Source of the DNA: JBAZQS01 sp041645075
GTDB lineage: Bacteria > Patescibacteriota > Patescibacteriia > 2-01-FULL-39-33
Direction: 5' to 3'
NCBI GenBank assembly: GCA_041645075.1
Contig: JBAZQS010000014.1
Coordinates: 1-18,301, forward strand
DNA: 18,301 bases
A model generated the notes under the pieces. It saw nothing but the letters and a program-made list of their open reading frames with translations, ran no database searches and was not told the origin of the DNA. A program made the translations under genes and the position numbers. Shown here one piece after another: positions 7,235-15,200 of the stretch. Within the stretch, counting starts at the first letter, position 1. Each line of letters begins with the position of its first letter.

Positions 7235-8860
7235 ATGGTAATTGGATCCGCAAAAAGGCATTTATTCCGCCTAATCGTCCCCGCATTATCCAATTTTAGT
7301 ATTTACAGCGATATTGCCAGATATACCACGGCCCTTGGGCCGATTTGCGTGGCGACCGCCGCTAATAAGCTAAAGGACTGGGATGTGGAGGTAATAGACG
7401 AAAACAATTGCCGTGGCAAATTCTGCCCCAAAGACCGCTTTGGCTTGCCCGATCACCCCCGGCTTCAGGCAGAAAGGCCGGCTGACGCGGTTGGTTTTTA
7501 TGGTTCTTTAAGCTCTACGGTACCCCGCATTTTTGAATTGGCTGAATTTTACAAGGGCTTGGGCGTAAGAACCATTGCCGGCGGCAAGCATGTGGAAAAT
7601 CTGCCCGAAGAGTCACTAGCCAACGGAATTGATGTGGTGGTCTTGGGCGAAGGCGAGGAAACGATTAAGGAACTGCTCTTGAACGTACCGCTGGAGAATA
7701 TCAAGGGCATCGCTTTTAGGCGCAATGGCCAAATGATTAAAACCGAACCGCGGCCGCTGATTACTGATTTTGAAAATCAGCCCATACCTGATTTCAATTT
7801 AATCAGATATGCTAGAATTTCCATCTATCCGGTGAGCCGGACGCGCGGCTGCGATATGAATTGCGAATTCTGCGCCGTCAAAGATAAAACCCGTTGCGCT
7901 ACCCCCGAAAAAATGATGTCCATTATTTCTCATTTAGCCGAAACGCGCGGCGCCAGAAAATTCTTTGAGTCCAGCGACCATTTTGCCGCCAATCGTGAAG
8001 AGACAATGGAGTTCTGCCGCCTGCTGGCCGAGTATCAAAAACGAAAGGGCCTTAAGCTCAAAATGACGGTTCAAATCCGCTTAAATGACGCGCGGTATCC
8101 AGAATTGCTGAAAGCCATGAAAGAAGCAGGCATAATTAATGTCTGCATCGGCTATGAATCGCCCATTGATGAAGAATTGATTTCTATGCGGAAGGGCTAT
8201 TTGTCCAAAGATATGATTAATTGGACAAAAATTTTCCATCAATACGGTTTCTTCATTCATGGGATGTTTATTTTCGGCTATCCGCGGAGAAATAACAATG
8301 AGCCGGCGGTAAAAATTTCCCTTGATGAGAAAGTAAAGAGGTTTAAAAATTTCATCAACCGGGCCAAGATAGATACGGCGCAAGTTCTTTTAACGGTTCC
8401 TTTGGTGGGTACAGAACTAAGAACCCGGCTGGAAAAAGAGGGCCGAATTTTCCCTTTGGCCGATATTGGCTGGCAATATTATGACGGCCAATTTCCGCTT
8501 TTTATGCCCGACGACGGCGTGACGCCCGAAGAAATGCAAAACGCGGTGACAAAAATAATGAGTAATTTTTACCGCTTCCACCATCTTTTGGCGATAATGA
8601 TCCATATTGTCGTTCATTTTCCAATTTTTGTTTTTCCGGCCGCCCTGACTATTACCACCTTAAAAACAAGGTATATTACTCGGGTGTATAATTGGTGGGA
8701 GAAAAAATATTTTAGGAATCAATCCATGAGGTTCGGCGGCTGGTTTATTGTCCGAAACTGGTTTAAAAATTTCCGGAAAGATAATTTTTTGGAAAAATTA
8801 AATCAGGCCAAGGCGAAATTGAATCAGGCCAAAGAGAAATTATCGCGGCCGGCGAATTAA
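7235..8860 (+). CDS. B12-binding-type radical SAM protein
   Basis: A 541-aa radical SAM enzyme, probably using S-adenosylmethionine and possibly cobalamin. The first ~165 residues look like a cobalamin-binding Rossmann fold (LGPICVATAANKLKDWDVEVID near the N-terminus, then AGGKHVENLPEE and VVLGEGEETI), but the classic DxHxxG B12 ligand motif is not seen. The radical SAM core begins at about residue 200 with TRGCDMNCEFC, the CxxxCxxC [4Fe-4S] site. It continues through an Elp3-type barrel (SSDHFAANREET, IGYESPIDEELISMRKG, HGMFIFGYP). Near residues 450-475 a hydrophobic stretch (LLAIMIHIVVHFPIFVFPAA) suggests a membrane-associated or buried helix. The last ~25 residues are a short heptad coiled coil. 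It is the only plus-strand gene, stands alone and has its own terminator. Substrate is unknown; members of this broad family do methylations and C-C chemistry on varied substrates. Confidence 0.85.
   Translation: MVIGSAKRHLFRLIVPALSNFSIYSDIARYTTALGPICVATAANKLKDWDVEVIDENNCRGKFCPKDRFGLPDHPRLQAERPADAVGFYGSLSSTVPRIFELAEFYKGLGVRTIAGGKHVENLPEESLANGIDVVVLGEGEETIKELLLNVPLENIKGIAFRRNGQMIKTEPRPLITDFENQPIPDFNLIRYARISIYPVSRTRGCDMNCEFCAVKDKTRCATPEKMMSIISHLAETRGARKFFESSDHFAANREETMEFCRLLAEYQKRKGLKLKMTVQIRLNDARYPELLKAMKEAGIINVCIGYESPIDEELISMRKGYLSKDMINWTKIFHQYGFFIHGMFIFGYPRRNNNEPAVKISLDEKVKRFKNFINRAKIDTAQVLLTVPLVGTELRTRLEKEGRIFPLADIGWQYYDGQFPLFMPDDGVTPEEMQNAVTKIMSNFYRFHHLLAIMIHIVVHFPIFVFPAALTITTLKTRYITRVYNWWEKKYFRNQSMRFGGWFIVRNWFKNFRKDNFLEKLNQAKAKLNQAKEKLSRPAN
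8795..8844 (+). repeat. 21-bp tandem repeat in the radical SAM C-terminus
   Basis: Two 21-bp units (8795-8815 and 8816-8836) and the first 8 nt of a third encode KLNQAKA, KLNQAKE and KLS. Units 1 and 2 differ at only 3 positions. The 7-residue period extends a coiled-coil tail, which looks like recent slippage or duplication. Confidence 0.8.
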
Positions 8861-8881
8861 AAACATTTAAAAAAATAAAAC

Positions 8882-8912
8882 GAGACGAACCATGTTCGTC
8901 TCTATTTTTTAT
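8882..8912 (+). terminator. Bidirectional rho-independent terminator
   Basis: A perfect 9-bp stem GAGACGAAC/GTTCGTCTC with loop CAT is followed on the plus strand by TATTTTTTATT. On the minus strand it is followed by GTTTTATTTTTTT. It lies between the convergent radical SAM gene and murE and should stop transcripts from both sides. Confidence 0.9.
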
Positions 8913-8913
8913 T

Positions 8914-8983
8914 AACCCCCTCCCCGGCCTCCCCTTACGAAGGGGAGGCGCAAATTTGCCAGCAGGCAAATTTCGGAGGGGTT
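8914..8983 (+). repeat. GC-rich palindromic repeat, copy B, with nested palindrome
   Basis: Outer arms AACCCCCTCC and GGAGGGGTT enclose an inner hairpin GCCTCCCCTT/AAGGGGAGGC. Between the inner hairpin and the right outer arm sits another perfect hairpin, AAATTTGCC/GGCAAATTT (8952-8960 with 8965-8973, loop AGCA). The other copies lack this second palindrome, so it looks like an insertion into the repeat. The element ends 1 bp before the murE stop codon. Confidence 0.7.
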
Positions 8984-8984
8984 A

Positions 8985-10388
8985 TTACTTTATCAATAAT
9001 TCCCTGACCACCTTTCTCTCATCCCAGGGAATTTTTTTGCCATCAGCAATACAAATCGCCTGCTCGCTGCCCTTGCCGGTCAAAAGAACCAAATCACCGG
9101 CTTGGGCCAAGACCAAGGCCTTTTTAATCGCTTCCCTTCTATCTAAAATTTTAAACAAATTTTCCTCTAAAATTTTTCCGGTTTTTATGGCGCCTTCGGC
9201 CACCTGGTCAATTATTTTTTGCGGGTCATCATCATACGGGTCTTCATTGGTAATAATAACGAGGTCAGCGTGGCTGGCCGCCAACTCGCCAAGTATCGGC
9301 CTTCTGGCCACGTCCCGTCCCCCGCCGCAAGAACCGAGAACATGAATAATCCTGCCGTCGCTGATTTTATGGTCTTTGATTGTCTGATAAAGCTGTTTCA
9401 GGCCTTCCGGCTCGGGCGCGTAATCAATCAACACTTTAAAATTCTGCCCTTCATCGATAAATTCCATTCGGCCCGGTATGCCTTTTATTTTTTCCAGAGC
9501 CAAACGGCAGGTGGCCAAAGGCACGCCTTGGGACATGGCGACGGTGATGGCCGCCAAAGCATTATAAATATTAAATTTGCCGAGAAGATTTAAGGAAAAA
9601 TCCACTTCGTCAACCGAAAAGGAAACGCCGTCCGGCCTGAATCTTATCTCATTGGCCGCGACTAATCGCAGTGATGATTGTTGGGCATTATAATTATGCG
9701 ATTCAATATCGCCAATACCGAACACATATTTTTTATCCGACCAAAAACTGATAAAGTCATCGCAATAATCATCGTCCACATTCGCGATAATCACTTTCGG
9801 TATTTTCTTATCTCGGACAAACTCGCTTTCAGACGATTGATTGCCAGAGGCCTCATCAAGGCGCGAATTAAAAATATCAGGATAATTCTTGCATTTATCT
9901 TTCTGCAATTTGGCGAAAATCGCTTGCTTGGCTTTTTTGTAATTCTCAAAACCGCCATGCGACTCAATATGCTCGGGCGTTAAATTGGTAAAAACCGCGA
10001 CGTCGTAATTTATGCCCCAATGCCGATATTGTTTAATGCCCTCGGAGGACGTCTCAATTACCGCGTACTGGCAGCCGGCGTCAACCATCTGCCTTAATAA
10101 TTTCTGCGAGGCGAATCGGCCAAGCATAGTCATTTTTTTGTCATTTAGCCACTCTTTATCGGCCACCTTAAAGCCGACTGTGGAGGTGTAGCCCACCTTA
10201 TGGCCCGCTTCTTCTAAAATTTTTGCCGTCAATATGACCGTAGTTGATTTGCCGTTTGTGCCCGTGACGCCGATAACCGCCATTTTTTCCGACGGATTAT
10301 CATAATATATTTTCGCGGCCACGGCCAAAAATTTATGGTATGGCGCCAATAAACTTTTAGGAATTATTTTTTTAATTAATGATTTCAT
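8985..10388 (-). CDS. murE: MurE-type UDP-MurNAc-tripeptide ligase with short N-terminus
   Basis: A 467-aa Mur ligase that adds the third amino acid to the UDP-MurNAc dipeptide in the cytoplasm during peptidoglycan synthesis. The ATP-binding loop is GTNGKST at residues 43-49. Mur landmarks follow: TSSEG, FTNLTPEHIESHG, the YKKAK lysine expected to be carbamylated (K154), LLGKFNIYNALAA, and VLIDYAPEPEGL in the C-terminal domain. MurE of E. coli has its P-loop more than 100 residues in, so the uridine-binding first domain is reduced to about 40 residues, a hydrophobic helix-like segment. The substrate-selecting DNPR motif of diaminopimelate-specific MurE is replaced by EDPY (382-385), so the third amino acid is uncertain. 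Residues 166-193 look like an in-frame insertion. It is the last gene of the ileS-trhP-ruvA-murE run, 57 bp after ruvA. ATG start; no classic Shine-Dalgarno beyond a purine run in the preceding repeat. Confidence 0.88.
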   Translation of the reverse strand: MKSLIKKIIPKSLLAPYHKFLAVAAKIYYDNPSEKMAVIGVTGTNGKSTTVILTAKILEEAGHKVGYTSTVGFKVADKEWLNDKKMTMLGRFASQKLLRQMVDAGCQYAVIETSSEGIKQYRHWGINYDVAVFTNLTPEHIESHGGFENYKKAKQAIFAKLQKDKCKNYPDIFNSRLDEASGNQSSESEFVRDKKIPKVIIANVDDDYCDDFISFWSDKKYVFGIGDIESHNYNAQQSSLRLVAANEIRFRPDGVSFSVDEVDFSLNLLGKFNIYNALAAITVAMSQGVPLATCRLALEKIKGIPGRMEFIDEGQNFKVLIDYAPEPEGLKQLYQTIKDHKISDGRIIHVLGSCGGGRDVARRPILGELAASHADLVIITNEDPYDDDPQKIIDQVAEGAIKTGKILEENLFKILDRREAIKKALVLAQAGDLVLLTGKGSEQAICIADGKKIPWDERKVVRELLIK

Positions 10389-10398
10389 ATGATTAATT

Positions 10399-10438
10399 TT
10401 CCCCCTCTCCTTGTCTCAAGGAGAGGGTTGGGGTGAGG
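10399..10438 (+). repeat. GC-rich palindromic repeat, copy C
   Basis: A perfect 11-bp stem CCCTCTCCTTG/CAAGGAGAGGG with loop TCT, followed by TTGGGGTGAGG, fills the 57-bp ruvA-murE gap. Read on the minus strand no T-run follows, so it should not end transcription. Its purine-rich arm lies about 12 nt before the murE ATG. Confidence 0.75.
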
Positions 10439-10445
10439 TCTAAAA

Positions 10446-11027
10446 TTACTTCCGCCCTAAAATTCTTAAGGCCTCTTTTATCTTTTCTCCCGTATCGCTC
10501 GCTTGGCAATGGCTCAAGGCCTCTTGCGCCTGATTGGGCGCGTAGCCCAGGCCGATTAAGGCCTCAAACGCCTCGCCAAACTCATCATTCCAAGCGCTGG
10601 CGCCCGTCGGGATACTGCCCAGCTTATCTTTTAAGCCAACCACGATTCTTTCAGCGGTCTTGGGGCCGATGCCGGAAACCTTGCTTAAAACCTCGGCATT
10701 GCCTGACTGCACGGCCGTACGCAAGTCCTCTATTTTGGCTTTCTGTAAAATATCCAAAGCGCTCCGCGGGCCGATGCCGGAGATGGAAATCAACAATTCA
10801 AAAAATTCCAGTTCTTCCTGATTGGCAAAACCGTACAAATCCAAGACAGTTTCGGCGACTTGGGTATAGGTAAAAATTTCAAGCTCATTGCCAATATGAA
10901 TTTCATTGATGAATTTATCCAACACAAAAACTTTGTAGCCCACGTCATGAACCTCAAGAATGATAAAATTATCCTTTTTGGGAATTACTGATTTGTGTTT
11001 TACTTGGCCTCGTAAGTAAGATATCAT
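10446..11027 (-). CDS. ruvA: Holliday junction branch migration protein RuvA
   Basis: A 193-aa protein close to the usual RuvA length (about 200). RuvA tetramers bind four-way DNA junctions and load the RuvB motor for branch migration in recombinational repair. The N-terminal OB-fold domain covers about residues 1-62 (MISYLRGQV..., then YTQVAETVLDLYGF). Two helix-hairpin-helix DNA-binding motifs follow: GIGPRSA at 84-90 and GIGPKTA at 119-125. The C-terminal domain that contacts RuvB is at about 147-192 (EAFEALIGLGYAPNQAQEAL). It starts 6 bp after the upstream U32 gene stop, so it is co-transcribed. ruvB and ruvC are not in the window. No strong Shine-Dalgarno; start chosen from the conserved MI-YLRG N-terminus. 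Confidence 0.96.
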   Translation of the reverse strand: MISYLRGQVKHKSVIPKKDNFIILEVHDVGYKVFVLDKFINEIHIGNELEIFTYTQVAETVLDLYGFANQEELEFFELLISISGIGPRSALDILQKAKIEDLRTAVQSGNAEVLSKVSGIGPKTAERIVVGLKDKLGSIPTGASAWNDEFGEAFEALIGLGYAPNQAQEALSHCQASDTGEKIKEALRILGRK

Positions 11028-11033
11028 AATAAT

Positions 11034-12260
11034 TTACTTATTGCTTCTAAGCACGCTCATGACCGGTATATCATAATCGCCGCCCAATTCAAAGTTAAAC
11101 ACCTCCTCCGTCCCCCCATGCGCCTCAGTCACTTTTTCGCCCTTTTTATTAAACAATTCCCTTAGCTTTATTTTATAACAATTATCCGGAGTTACCAACT
11201 CCACCGCATCTCCGGCCTTCAATACATTATGAACGCGAATGAAAACTTTTTGTTTTTTAATTTCCACTACTTCGCCCACAAACTCCCAATCACTAACCGC
11301 TTTTGACGTTTTAAAATTATGCCTAGCCATATTTTCATCGCCCAATAAAAATCCCGTCGTATAACCGCGATTATCAATCTTATATAATTCTTCTTTTAAT
11401 TTTGCTAGTAGTTTATTTTTATTTTTTTTATCAAAAAACAAATCTATGGCTTTTCGATAAGCGCGCGTGACTACGGCCAAATAATAAACGCTTTTGGTTC
11501 TGCCTTCCAGCTTAAAAGCAACCACGCCGGCCTTTGCCAAATCATCTAAATAATCAATCAAGCATAGGTCTTTTGAATTCATGATATAAGTTCCCTTTTT
11601 ATCGGCCTCAATGGGAATCATTTCCCCCGGCCGAAGCGGCTCTTCTAAAAAAATTTTATATTCCCATCTGCATGGCTGGGTGCAAAGCCCTTCGTTAGCA
11701 CTGCGAGAATTAAGCCAAGCCGAAAGATAGCATCTTCCCGAATAACTCATACACATGGCGCCGTGGACAAAAACCTCCAATTCCATTTGTGGCGCCCGCT
11801 GATGAATTTCTTTTATATCTTTCAGGCCGACTTCGCGTCCCAGAATAATTCTTTTCACACCCCGTTTTTGCCAAAATTTCACGGCTTCATAATTTAAAGT
11901 GTTCATCTGGGTGGAAAGGTGAATCGGTATTTTTGGCAAAAATTTTTTTATCATTTCTAGAATGCCCGGATCGGAGACAACAATGGCATCTGGTTTTATT
12001 TTCTTTAATTCTTTTAAGTGTTTTGGTAAAATTTTCAAGTGCCGATTATGCACAAAAATGTTTATCGTCACATAAACTTTCTTTTTTAATTTATGCGCGT
12101 ATTTAATGCCCTCTTTCAGCGACTTCAAATCAAAACCCGTCTGGGCGCGCAAAGAAAAAGCCGGCAAACCGCAATAGACCGCGTCCGCGCCATAAGCAAG
12201 CGCGTATTTTAATTTTCTTAAATCGCCCGCCGGCGCAATTAATTCTACTTTCTTACTCAT
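11034..12260 (-). CDS. trhP: U32 family protein, TrhP/YegQ-like tRNA hydroxylation enzyme
   Basis: A 408-aa member of the peptidase U32 family. The family signature EVFVHGAMCMSYSGRCYLS is at residues 162-180. Despite the name, characterised relatives such as E. coli TrhP (YegQ) act in oxygen-independent hydroxylation of tRNA wobble uridine, and UbiU/UbiV carry [4Fe-4S] clusters. Here C170, C177, C193 and C233 have nearly the spacing of the UbiU cluster ligands, so a cluster is plausible. The N-terminal TIM-barrel-like domain begins VELIAPAGDLRKLKYALAYGADAVY, and a C-terminal beta domain follows (VGEVVEIKKQKVFIRV). An upstream TTG at 12275 would overlap ileS. The ATG at 12260, 1 bp after the ileS stop, matches the family N-terminus and suggests termination-reinitiation. 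Family is secure; assignment as TrhP rather than another U32 subgroup is less so. Confidence 0.85.
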   Translation of the reverse strand: MSKKVELIAPAGDLRKLKYALAYGADAVYCGLPAFSLRAQTGFDLKSLKEGIKYAHKLKKKVYVTINIFVHNRHLKILPKHLKELKKIKPDAIVVSDPGILEMIKKFLPKIPIHLSTQMNTLNYEAVKFWQKRGVKRIILGREVGLKDIKEIHQRAPQMELEVFVHGAMCMSYSGRCYLSAWLNSRSANEGLCTQPCRWEYKIFLEEPLRPGEMIPIEADKKGTYIMNSKDLCLIDYLDDLAKAGVVAFKLEGRTKSVYYLAVVTRAYRKAIDLFFDKKNKNKLLAKLKEELYKIDNRGYTTGFLLGDENMARHNFKTSKAVSDWEFVGEVVEIKKQKVFIRVHNVLKAGDAVELVTPDNCYKIKLRELFNKKGEKVTEAHGGTEEVFNFELGGDYDIPVMSVLRSNK

Positions 12261-12261
12261 T

Positions 12262-15200
12262 TTAAATTTTTTCAATCTCCAATTTTACGCTCTCGTCATT
12301 AACCTTTGTCTCGTTCCCTTTATTATTCTGATTAACAAATCCTTGAGTAATTGTATTCTTCTTTAACTCGGCCACATATTTTTCGTCCGCAAATATTTTT
12401 TTAATAATTTCACCGTCGCTCTGCCATAAAACCTTTATCTTGTCGCTAATGGTTAATCCCTGCTTCTTGCGCCTATCATTAATTGAACGGATTAATTCGC
12501 GAACCGCGCCCTCAACTTTTAATTCGTCGGTTATTTTTGTATCGAGTTCTACTTTTAATTCTGCGCCCTTAACAAATTCTACTTCCTTCACATTTACCTC
12601 GTCGGCGATCAATGATCCGAATTCTGCCGATAACTGATAGCCATGGACGACCAGCTTGTTAAGTGGCTGGCGAATTTTGATATTATTTTCCGCTCTGGCC
12701 GCCAAACCCATTTCCACGATTTTTCTCACCTGCGCCATCTGCTCTAAAATTTTATTATCAATTAATTTTTCAATTGCCTCTGGCCATTTATCCAAATGAA
12801 CCGATTCTTTTTCACCGCCAACTTCCCGGTACAAATATTCGGCGATAAAAGGCGTAAATGGCGCCATTACTTTGGCTAGCTCAAGCAGAACATATCTAAA
12901 AACCGCCAACGCCTGATTTTTATCTTGGCCGTCTTCTTTAAATCTTTCGCGCGAACGCCTTAACCACCAAGTGGAAAACTCGTCAATAAATTCGGCAATC
13001 GGGCGGACCGAACGGACTAAATCATACGCCTCCATTTGCGTGGTTACTTCTTTAATCAACAAATTCAATTTTGCCAAAAGCCATTTATCTAAAACCGAAC
13101 CCCTCTCCCCCTTTCGAAGGGGGAGAATGAGAGGGGGTAAATCCTTGTTTTCATACAATTTATAAAAATTCAAAATATTATTTAACAGCATCACTACTTT
13201 TTGCATGGCTTCTTTGACGCCGGCCTCGCTAAAATCCAAATTCTCGGCCGCCATGACCGGCGAAGACAAAAGATAATATCTCATGGCGTCGGCGCCGTAT
13301 TTATCCATCACCAAATCCGGCTCGGGATAATTCTGCAACCGCTTGGCCATTTTTTTGCCATCTTCGGCTAAAACAATGCCGTTGACAATCACATTTTCAT
13401 AAGCGATTTCATTTTTTATGGCCGTGGCGATGATATGCAGATAATAAAACCAAGCGCGCGTCTGGTCTACGCCCTCGGCAATAAATCGCGCCGGAAATTT
13501 TTTTTCAAATTTATCATTATTTTCAAACGGATAATGCTCTTGCGCATAAGGCATGGAGCCGGATTCAAACCAGCAGTCAATAACATCGGGGATGCGCTTC
13601 ATTGTCCCACCGCATTTTTCGCATTTCAAAGTAATGATATCCATCACATCTTTATGTAAATCAATTTCAATATTGGTTGTGTTATTAATATAAATAACCC
13701 TCACGCCACCCCCCTCAATATAATCTACTGATTCCAAGGCCATAGCCGAGTCATGAATATTTTTATTTTTCAATTTGCTTGTCAAGTCAACAATTGGATC
13801 GCCATGAGAAATAATAAGGATAGTTTTACCTCCATGTTCCTTTAATTTTTCTGATAGAAAACCATGCATTCTTTTAATTACGTCCAAATTATTTTCACCA
13901 AAACCGCCCTTTTTAAATTTAAATCGTTCTTCCAAAGATAAATTATGATATTCAATATTCAATAGATCATTTTTAAGTGCCTCCCGCTCCTTATCTTCCC
14001 AATATCCGACTTCAATTTCTCCCAATCTATCATCGGTTTGAAATTCTATCTTAAGATTATTTGCAATCAATTCGGCCGTTTCTTTTGTTCTTTTAATCGG
14101 AGAGCTAAACATAACAATATTATCAGACTTATCAAGTTCCGCCTTTATTTTTTTAATCGTTTCAATAATTTGTTTTTTACCTTTTGCGGTTAAAGAATAT
14201 TTTAATCTGGATGCCATTCCGCTATTGACATTTCTTATATTACTCTCCGCTTCGCCATGCCGCACTAAAATTATTTTTGTTATCCCATCGCTGTTTTTAT
14301 ACAATTCATCCAGCGAGCCAATTACCTTTATCTCGCCACATTCGCATTTCCAAATCGGAATACAGGAGGCCCAAAACCTTTGGCGAGAAATGGACCAATC
14401 TCTTGCCCCTTCAAGCCAATTGCCAAACCGACCCTCCTTAATATGCGCGGGCGACCAATTTATTTCTTTTGCCAATTTAATGGCTTTTTCTTTTATGGCA
14501 GTGACTTTTACAAACCAAGACGAAGTCGCGTAATTAATGAGCGGGGTATCACAGCGCCAGCAATGCGGATAACTGTGCTCATATTTTTCCTTGCCGAATA
14601 ATAAATTATTTTTATCTAAATATTTTATAATCTCCACATCGGTTTTTTGCGGGTCATCAGCCGGTTTAACATTCATTCCCTTAAAATCTTCTACTTCGTC
14701 TTTAAAATGACCGCTCATAGTAACATTCTGGATAAAGGGCAAATTTTTTTCTTGGCCCAGAAGCATATCCTCTTCGCCATAAGCCGGCGCGATATGCACC
14801 ACGCCCGTGCCGTCTTCGGTGGTCACAAAATCAGCCGAAACAACCGTGTATAAATTTTCCTTATTTTTTAAATCCTCGTTTAAATAATATGGAAATAATG
14901 GCTTATATTTTTTACCGACTAACGCGCTACCCTTAAATTCCGAAATAATTTTATATTCATTTTCGGAAAAAATCTTTTCCAAAAGATCTTTAGCCAAAAT
15001 AAATCGCACTAACTCGCCCACCCCCTCATCTTTTTTTTCGATTTTAACATATTCAATGTCTTCACCCACAGCCAAAGCCACATTACCGGGCAAGGTCCAT
15101 GGCGTAGTCGTCCAGGCTAAAACGAAAGTCCGCGGCTCGTCTTCTAATTCAAGTTCGACCGTTACCGACCAATCTTTTATATCTTTATAGCCCTCGCTCA

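Noticed and set aside
8956..9345. 129-codon plus-strand ORF over the murE 3' half
   Set aside because: Antisense shadow of murE, starting inside the nested palindrome; no ribosome binding site.
10399..10438. Repeat copy C as a terminator between ruvA and murE
   Set aside because: No T-run follows on the minus strand, and the genes look co-transcribed.
12261..12275. TTG start for the U32 gene overlapping ileS
   Set aside because: The ATG at 12260 begins the conserved family N-terminus and is 1 bp after the ileS stop.
7015..13140. CRISPR array formed by the GC-rich repeats
   Set aside because: Copies are irregularly spaced, separated by whole genes and differ in sequence; no cas genes.
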